From JAKLDO01 sp035354435 (lineage in GTDB: Bacteria > UBP6 > UBA1177), in assembly GCA_035354435.1 (NCBI GenBank), contig DAOQAY010000084.1, positions 1 to 12,425 of the forward strand: 12,425 nt of DNA, given 5' to 3'. Both the position numbers and the translations under genes were made by a program. Position 1 is the first letter of the stretch. Each line of letters opens with the position of its first letter. This document shows, in pieces, positions 7,063 to 12,425 of the stretch. Below the pieces are notes generated by a model. It had not been told where the DNA came from. It ran no database searches and was given only the letters and a program-made list of their open reading frames with translations.

Positions 7063-8046
7063 CTAATAATGCTTATTTTCGAATTTATGACCGAGCTCAT
7101 ACTGTATTGAGAAAAAATTCGCCATTATTGAAAGGTTCTGCATCTCTTTTTCACTTATTACAACCTTTTCTGTGTGATGGAATACATAAGGAGAAACGAT
7201 CGTATTGTCTTTTTTTCTAAGATAATAGATCAATCCAGGATCTTTATCTTTCATTATATATCCGCTTTTTCCTATTACTGCGTCTTTTTTATAAAGGGCA
7301 ACCTTATCCAAATTAGTCAAACTGCCTAGACCCTTGAAAACAGCCGTAATCGCATAGTTGCTATAAACGAATTCCGCTTCACCGCCGGACAGTTTGGTAA
7401 TTGTACTGCTGACATATTTTGCAAGAAAAGGAAGCCTTACCGGTCTGTTTACAGGCATATTGAATACAGGAATTAGCTGGTCATTCTCTGTAATGAACCT
7501 GACTTCCGGACAATTCTCAAAAGGACCATTGGTGATACAGGGCTGAAGAAAAGAGCCGTCAGAAGTTACATATTTCTCAGTATTTCCGGTATTGAAAAGA
7601 AATATTTCCGAGATCGATCTTCTTCTTGCGCTTTTAAACCTCAGATAAACGATCTTCATATCACTTTCACGGTAGAACATTGATATTCTATCACCTTCAT
7701 AGAACCTGATTTTATAGTCGTTCAGAAAATATACTATCTCCTGAATATTCCTGATTATTTCAATCGGAAGTTTGATTCCGTACTTTTTTTCCACAGACTC
7801 AGGGATCGTCCCTTTAACATTAAAGGACAGAAACACCGTTGAATTACCATCAAGTGTGTAAGCAGTGTATCTCGGACTCTCAGGATCATGAGATATCGGA
7901 TAATCAAGTGAGGACTCATTAACAGGATAGAGAAACACCTGTTCCGGCTCTGACAGACATTTATTATCCACTTTTCCGGAAAACCAGAAAATATTCAATG
8001 AGAGCGAAACGACCAGCAGTATGAAAAAAAATAGTTTAATCTTCAT
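7063..8046 (-). CDS. Membrane-anchored protein, probable inactive M23/LytM-like peptidase
   Basis: This 327-residue protein has an N-terminal hydrophobic segment (residues about 4-22) with no clear cleavage site, so it is probably anchored in the inner membrane facing the periplasm. The order of motifs follows bacterial M23 endopeptidases: GDRISMFYRE (118-127, like GDRFxVLYEE), DGSFLQPC (like DGxSLRKxFLR), PEVRF (like ISSRF), NMPVNRPV (to 203, like AAPxGTPV), a strand-rich core with KKDAVIGKSGYI, and LIYYLRKKDNTIVSPYVF (from 272, like HLHYELRxNGxPVDPLxF). On this alignment all metal and catalytic positions are lost: the HxxxD site is Gln190 and Val194, and HxH is Leu272-Ile-Tyr274. I infer a degenerate LytM fold, comparable in principle to EnvC or NlpD, which regulate amidases without cutting. 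The start codon overlaps the end of the dGTPase gene by 11 bases and has no good ribosome site, so translation is probably coupled. Family assignment is by eye and needs a profile search. Confidence 0.75.
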   Translation of the reverse strand: MKIKLFFFILLVVSLSLNIFWFSGKVDNKCLSEPEQVFLYPVNESSLDYPISHDPESPRYTAYTLDGNSTVFLSFNVKGTIPESVEKKYGIKLPIEIIRNIQEIVYFLNDYKIRFYEGDRISMFYRESDMKIVYLRFKSARRRSISEIFLFNTGNTEKYVTSDGSFLQPCITNGPFENCPEVRFITENDQLIPVFNMPVNRPVRLPFLAKYVSSTITKLSGGEAEFVYSNYAITAVFKGLGSLTNLDKVALYKKDAVIGKSGYIMKDKDPGLIYYLRKKDNTIVSPYVFHHTEKVVISEKEMQNLSIMANFFSIQYELGHKFENKHY

Positions 8047-9100
8047 TTTTGAAATCCGGGAATTTTAATCTTTCAGGAATAAACAAACTTGTATACAGAT
8101 GAATTGCATAAGAATCCGTCAAACTGGCAATAAAATCGACTACATTCTGTTCTCTGTCCGTAGAAATGAGCGGTGAATAAAACTCAGCAAAATGATCGTA
8201 ATTATCAAGAAAATAATAGAAAAGCGAATTGATTATCTTTTCTGATTTGTCAAACTCTTTCCTTATAACTGGAGATTCATAGACTTTTTTGAACATAAAA
8301 TCTCTCATTTCCTCAATCATAAAAGTGGTATTTTCAGTAAAAAGGATCATTCTATCCCCTGATTCTATCGCAGAAAAGCTTTCTGAAATAAGATCTTTAA
8401 CCATAAAATTTATCCTTTGAGATCCCTTTTCGCCGAGCACATCGTTATACGGCACATCTTTCAATTCAATGAACCCGCCTCTCAAAGCATCATCAATATC
8501 GTGATTTATATAAGCAATTATGTCAGAAAGCCTGATAATCTGACCTTCAAGAGTTTCAGGTATTCCCTCTTTTTTGATAAGCGGACCCAAGCCTTTTGAA
8601 TGCATAAGAATTCCGTTTCTTACTTCATATGTAAGATTGAGTCCCTGACCGTTTCTTGCAATAAAATCAACTACTCTGATACTCTGCTTTTCATGTCTGA
8701 ACCCGCTTTTAAGCAATTTACCGAGAGCTCTCTCACCGGAATGTCCGAACGGTGTATGCCCGAGATCATGCCCCAGACCGATAGCTTCTGTCAGAGATTC
8801 ATTCAGCAGAAGCGCTTTTGCTATCGTCCTGCCGATCTGTGTCACTTCAAGAGTGTGAGTAAGTCTGTTGCTGTAATGGCTTCCTTTCGGTGATAGAAAT
8901 ACCTGAGTTTTATCTCCGAGCCTTCTGAAAGCCTTGGAATGAACTATTCTATCCCTGTCATGCTGAAACGCAGGTCTTATCGAACACGGCTCTTCGAATT
9001 TCACCCGCCCTTTTGAAGCAGAACTCAAACACGCCGCCCATGAAAGCTCCCTTTTTTCTATTTCTTCAAGGTGGAGTCGGATATTTTGCAATGATGACAT
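8036..9100 (-). CDS. dgt: dGTPase-like deoxynucleoside triphosphate triphosphohydrolase
   Basis: This 354-residue cytosolic HD-domain hydrolase is of the dGTPase family, which splits dNTPs into deoxynucleoside and tripolyphosphate and so controls dNTP pools. Motifs include the nucleotide-site segment AFQHDRDRIVHSKAFRRL followed by DKTQVF, RLTHTLEV with His82, GLGHDLGHTPFGHSGE with His111-Asp112, and LSDIIAYINHDIDDA with Asp193. These make up the H...HD...D metal set, all intact. HEKQSIRVV and the NG(I)LMHSKG segment are also family features. The length is that of the shorter, dGTPase-like group, so substrate may be several dNTPs rather than dGTP only. The ATG directly abuts the stop of the UbiB gene, with AAAGG seven bases upstream as ribosome site. 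It overlaps the following LytM-like gene by 11 bases, so the two are likely translated together. Confidence 0.95.
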   Translation of the reverse strand: MSSLQNIRLHLEEIEKRELSWAACLSSASKGRVKFEEPCSIRPAFQHDRDRIVHSKAFRRLGDKTQVFLSPKGSHYSNRLTHTLEVTQIGRTIAKALLLNESLTEAIGLGHDLGHTPFGHSGERALGKLLKSGFRHEKQSIRVVDFIARNGQGLNLTYEVRNGILMHSKGLGPLIKKEGIPETLEGQIIRLSDIIAYINHDIDDALRGGFIELKDVPYNDVLGEKGSQRINFMVKDLISESFSAIESGDRMILFTENTTFMIEEMRDFMFKKVYESPVIRKEFDKSEKIINSLFYYFLDNYDHFAEFYSPLISTDREQNVVDFIASLTDSYAIHLYTSLFIPERLKFPDFKNED

Positions 9101-10729
9101 TTATGAACCTTTTCTGAATGTTGAAAGAAATGCTATCGTTGAAAAAACAAAAATACCGAAAATGGCATAACTGTAAGGTTTTTCACTCAAAGTACCGCTT
9201 GCAATAAGCGAACCCGTTATCATGCAGGCTGAACACACTCTGGTTACCATTTTTGAAATGAAATTTCTTTCGGAAATATTCAGAAGTATTAAAAACCTGT
9301 GTTGAAGAGTTCCGCTTTCGATCTTGTCGAAGATGTTGGAAATGTTATTAGGAAGCGTTTTAAGCAGATCAATAAGTCTGACTGAGAGCGTGAAAAAGTC
9401 TTCAGCTATCCTTTCCGGGGAATATTTCTGCGCTATGACTTCTTTGGAAAGCCTTTGAGCGACAGTGATAAGTTCAAAATCCGGGTCAAGCTCCCTGCAA
9501 AGACCTTCAAGCATTGAAAAGCTTTTTATAAGTTGAGTAAGTTCTCTCGGAATTTTCAATTTATATCTGAAAAGTATCACCGAAGTCTTCTGAACCATTT
9601 CAGCAGTGTTTATTTTTGAAAGATTGTCCGGTAACGATTCAAAGAGCCGTCTGATATCCTTAATAAAATCAGCTTTGTTAACCAGTGCCGTACTCTCGCT
9701 GATCTCAATGTAAATATTTGCCACTTTTTCAAAATCCTTGAGAACAAAAGCGGTAAAAAGATCAGCAATCTTTTCTCTGAGATATCTGTCAATATGACCG
9801 CACATTCCGCAATCTATTATGGAAACCCCGTTATTTTCAGTAAAGAATATATTGCCGGCATGAAGATCGGCATGAAAAAATCCATCATTAAGAATCATTT
9901 TCAAGAGCATTTTAGAACCTCTGTCGGCAATAACCTTCCTGTCGAACAACTCGTCAGATTCCAGTTCAGGCAACTCGGAAAGCTTCAGACCCCTCATTCT
10001 TTCCATCACAAGCATCCTGCTGGTGCAGAGTGTGCTGTGCATTTTAGGAAATGAAAGCCAGTTCCACTCTTCTGCGTTGAAATTATCAGCAAATTTCTCT
10101 GTGTTTGTTTTCTCAATCAAAAGGTCAAGCTCAGAATTCATTGTCCAGAAAAACTCCTCTGCAATACCCTTAAAATCAATGTTTTTTGAATATGATGAGG
10201 TTTTTTGCATAATATCGGCGATCCACATGATGATTTCCATATCGCCCTTGATCTTTTCAACCACACCAGGTTTTCTTACTTTAACAATCACCTCTTCGCC
10301 GGTTTCTTTCAAAACACCGGAATAAACCTGCGATATTGATGCAGCGGCAACCGGCTCTTCATTGAAACTTGAGAAAATGTCCTCTATCTTGGAATCCAGC
10401 TCTTCTTCAATTATCGGCTTGATGACATTAAACGGAAGCGGTCTGACATTGTCCTGGAGTTTTTTGAATTCCTCAGCCATTGCAAGAGGAATTATGTCAC
10501 TCCTGAGAGAAAGTATCTGTCCGAGTTTGATGTATGTCGTTCCGAGTTCTTCAAATGCCAGCCTGAGCCTTTCTTCAAGTTTCAGATCCCGATATGATTT
10601 TTCATCACCGCTTCTGTGTTCAAGTTTGAGAATATGAAGAAGAGATCTCGGCATGAAAGCGGTAAGACCGTATTTTGCGGCTATAGTTCCGATCTCGCTG
10701 AACCTTTTCAATCTTGTAAATGCCGCCAT
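9101..10729 (-). CDS. ubiB: UbiB/ABC1-family atypical kinase (AarF)
   Basis: This 542-residue member of the ABC1/ADCK/UbiB family is close in length to E. coli UbiB. These membrane-associated atypical kinases/ATPases support quinone biosynthesis or lipid handling. Motifs in order: KLGQ at 68-71 (the KxGQ signature), AAAS at 128-131 (Ala-rich loop replacing the Gly-rich loop), Lys150 in EEVIVKVRKPG, NSELD with Glu200 (ExD motif), HADLHAGN at 286-293 (catalytic loop), and DCG at 306-308 in IIDCGMCGHI in the DFG place. Cys in that position is, to my memory, also found in E. coli UbiB. Two hydrophobic helices close the protein (about residues 500-540: MITGSLIASGTL and YAIFGIFVFSTIAFL). The start is set by AGGAG seven bases upstream of the ATG, 17 bases after the GlmS-like stop. 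No quinone-pathway gene is nearby, so whether it serves ubiquinone, menaquinone or another lipid cannot be told here. Confidence 0.94.
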   Translation of the reverse strand: MAAFTRLKRFSEIGTIAAKYGLTAFMPRSLLHILKLEHRSGDEKSYRDLKLEERLRLAFEELGTTYIKLGQILSLRSDIIPLAMAEEFKKLQDNVRPLPFNVIKPIIEEELDSKIEDIFSSFNEEPVAAASISQVYSGVLKETGEEVIVKVRKPGVVEKIKGDMEIIMWIADIMQKTSSYSKNIDFKGIAEEFFWTMNSELDLLIEKTNTEKFADNFNAEEWNWLSFPKMHSTLCTSRMLVMERMRGLKLSELPELESDELFDRKVIADRGSKMLLKMILNDGFFHADLHAGNIFFTENNGVSIIDCGMCGHIDRYLREKIADLFTAFVLKDFEKVANIYIEISESTALVNKADFIKDIRRLFESLPDNLSKINTAEMVQKTSVILFRYKLKIPRELTQLIKSFSMLEGLCRELDPDFELITVAQRLSKEVIAQKYSPERIAEDFFTLSVRLIDLLKTLPNNISNIFDKIESGTLQHRFLILLNISERNFISKMVTRVCSACMITGSLIASGTLSEKPYSYAIFGIFVFSTIAFLSTFRKGS

Positions 10730-10746
10730 TGATGATCTCCTGATTA

Positions 10747-12425
10747 TTAATCTACAGTGATGGATTTACTAACATTTTTGGGCACATCCGGATGTACACC
10801 GTGATTTTCAATCTGACTCTTATTGAGGTATTTCATTTTTGCAACACTCATTTTCAATGCAAGAAGCTGCAGTGCAATTGCAGCCTGAAATACAAAAATA
10901 TTCTTATCACCGGTACGGGGAAGTTCTATGATTTTAGACCAGTACTTATTTGCCGATGCCGGCTTTCCTGTCGCTTTTCTCAGATCGTCATCATCTTCAC
11001 AGATAAGAACTATATCTGCACCTCTGATCTTATGAGTATGGATCTGGGAAATAGTAATCCTTTTGTCTCTTTCGTCAGGAGGACAGACAAAAACAAGCGG
11101 ATAATTTGAAAAAAAGTTCTCAATATCGGTCTTTTCAGAAAAAACTTTATAGACTTTTTTGAGAACTTCCTGATCTTCTTTCGAATAAAACGATTTGGAA
11201 GCAGTTTTCTCATCGAATTTTCTGAACTTAAGGTTTTTTGCCATATTCAGGTAATCCCTTACCGTTTCCGGTCTTGAACTTCCTTTCAAGAATCCTGATT
11301 CAATAAGGTTTTCAAACACTTCGATCACATTGCCGAACAAAGTTTCCATATCAGTCAGTGAATAAATGGTGTTCTTTCCAAGTATTGTATTAGGTCCGTG
11401 TTTAAATTCAGCCGCATCATATCCTTCGGTATGGTTAAGAACGACCTCTCTGATCTTCAAAGCACCTTCTTTAGCAAGTCCGGTCAAAGAAGTTCCAAGA
11501 ATATGTATCGAAGGCTTCATAAAAAGCCTCAGAGATGTGTCAGAAATCGGAATATCTACATTTTTCAAAGTAAAATCCATAAAATACCTGATCTTTTTCA
11601 AATCGTTCTGAACATCATCTTCTTTATTTTTCATAAGTGCGGCAAGAATATAGAAAAGCGCTATCTGGCTTATAAAAGATTTTGTCGCAGCAACGGCAAT
11701 TTCAGATCCGCACATTATCGGAAGGTAAAAATCACTTTTTTCAAGAGGCAGTGTTGAATTTTCATTATTAACAATCGTCATCAGCTGAACTTTCGGATTA
11801 TCCTTCTTGATATCATTGAAAATATCGACCAGATCTTTTGTCTCACCGCTCTGACTCACTCCGATAACAAGATCTTTTTCAGTTAGTGAATTCATGAATC
11901 CCGACCTGAAAGAACCGGGATTTGCAGGAATTATTGAAATATCAGACATGTTATTGAAAAAATATGAACCGGTAAGTGAAGCATGATATGATGTTCCGCT
12001 AGCAATGAAGAATATCCTTCCGCCTGTTTTTCCGCAGTTCTTGAATTTTTCAACAAGCTTGTCACGATATTTAATTATCATTCTTTTCTTTTTCCACAGA
12101 AGCATCGAATCGATCAGCCAGAGTTCCGTGAAATATTTTTCATTTATTCCCAGAAGTTCGTCAAGAAGTGTCGTTTCCTCGGACTTGAAAGCAAAATGCC
12201 TCGGATCGGCTGAAAACTTTTCTGTTTTGGAAAGAATTTCTTTAAAGGTCTTGTTTTTCCTTATCTTTTCAAATTCAGCTTTTAACTCTTTTTTATCGTA
12301 GACATCATAAAGTGCAAGCAGTGCATAAAGAATCTCGCGGGCTTCATCTTTATTTGCCTCAAAAACGGAATTGAGATCTTTTTCCGCCTCATCGTTGAAA
12401 TAATAAAGCATTAAAGTGTCTATGT
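10747..12425 (-). CDS. glmS: Glucosamine-6-phosphate synthase-like double-SIS protein (probably partial)
   Basis: This has the isomerase half of glutamine:fructose-6-phosphate aminotransferase, which makes glucosamine-6-phosphate for peptidoglycan and LPS. Numbering from the Met at 12411, SIS domain 1 has SGTSY (138-142), SQSGETKD (186-193) and SEIAVAATKSF (236-246). SIS domain 2 has HILGTSLTGLAKEGALKIRE and EFKHGP (Glu335, His338). The C-terminus ends NVSKSITVD (Lys549), matching the GlmS tail NLAKSVTVE with its catalytic Lys. Compared with E. coli GlmS, about 85-90 extra residues (about 348-435) sit between KHGP and the next strand, and residues 1-85 form an unfamiliar helical lead-in. No glutaminase domain is seen. 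However, the frame is open from 12411 to the edge and no ribosome site precedes that Met, so the gene probably continues to the right with the glutaminase domain outside the window. A separate sugar-phosphate isomerase starting at 12411 is the alternative. It ends with tandem TAA stops. Confidence 0.88.
   Translation of the reverse strand, partial: IDTLMLYYFNDEAEKDLNSVFEANKDEAREILYALLALYDVYDKKELKAEFEKIRKNKTFKEILSKTEKFSADPRHFAFKSEETTLLDELLGINEKYFTELWLIDSMLLWKKKRMIIKYRDKLVEKFKNCGKTGGRIFFIASGTSYHASLTGSYFFNNMSDISIIPANPGSFRSGFMNSLTEKDLVIGVSQSGETKDLVDIFNDIKKDNPKVQLMTIVNNENSTLPLEKSDFYLPIMCGSEIAVAATKSFISQIALFYILAALMKNKEDDVQNDLKKIRYFMDFTLKNVDIPISDTSLRLFMKPSIHILGTSLTGLAKEGALKIREVVLNHTEGYDAAEFKHGPNTILGKNTIYSLTDMETLFGNVIEVFENLIESGFLKGSSRPETVRDYLNMAKNLKFRKFDEKTASKSFYSKEDQEVLKKVYKVFSEKTDIENFFSNYPLVFVCPPDERDKRITISQIHTHKIRGADIVLICEDDDDLRKATGKPASANKYWSKIIELPRTGDKNIFVFQAAIALQLLALKMSVAKMKYLNKSQIENHGVHPDVPKNVSKSITVD

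Noticed and set aside
9805..9815. DCG in place of DFG in the UbiB-like kinase as a sign of inactivity
   Set aside because: The metal-binding Asp is kept, and as I recall E. coli UbiB itself has Cys in this position, so it is ordinary for the family.

Overview
The window carries nine protein-coding genes, all on the minus strand and packed almost end to end. The only non-coding gap of note is 133 bases (5961-6093). The base composition is AT-rich by eye. The mix of lipoproteins, a likely outer-membrane beta-barrel protein and a lipoprotein whose N-terminus has a small C-x5-C-x5-C-x4-C cysteine motif points to a Gram-negative, diderm bacterium. That cysteine motif resembles ones I know from surface proteins of myxobacteria-like (deltaproteobacterial) lineages. 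The taxonomic guess is weak because no rRNA or marker gene is present.

Reading in the direction of transcription (high to low coordinates), the first block is a run of housekeeping-type genes. It begins with a glucosamine-6-phosphate synthase-like double-SIS protein (10747-12425, probably running off the right edge). Then come a UbiB/ABC1-family atypical kinase (9101-10729), a dGTPase-like HD phosphohydrolase (8036-9100), a membrane-anchored protein that I read as a catalytically dead M23/LytM peptidase (7063-8046), and a D-2-hydroxyacid dehydrogenase of the glyoxylate/hydroxypyruvate reductase type (6094-7053). Spacing of 17, 0, -11 and 9 bases suggests one operon with translational coupling. 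Its promoter lies outside the window.

The gap 5961-6093 holds a good sigma70-type promoter reading leftward, with an 80-base leader. It appears to drive the second block, an envelope/surface cluster. This comprises a secreted acidic-linker/SH3/beta-barrel protein with a GTG start (4875-5960), a 962-residue lipoprotein ending in an FGE-sulfatase (SUMF1-like) domain (1981-4869), a secreted protein with a C-terminal ASH/HYDIN-type Ig domain (633-1964), and a second lipoprotein with a ZU5-like domain that enters another FGE-like domain as the window ends (1-643). Spacings are 5, 16 and -11 bases.

The most interesting points are the envelope cluster, in which two FGE-fold lipoproteins bracket an ASH-domain secreted protein behind an SH3/beta-barrel protein, and the dead LytM homologue overlapping the dGTPase gene. 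The FGE domain that can be read in full lacks the catalytic cysteine pair. I found no tRNA, rRNA, CRISPR array, insertion sequence or phage gene.
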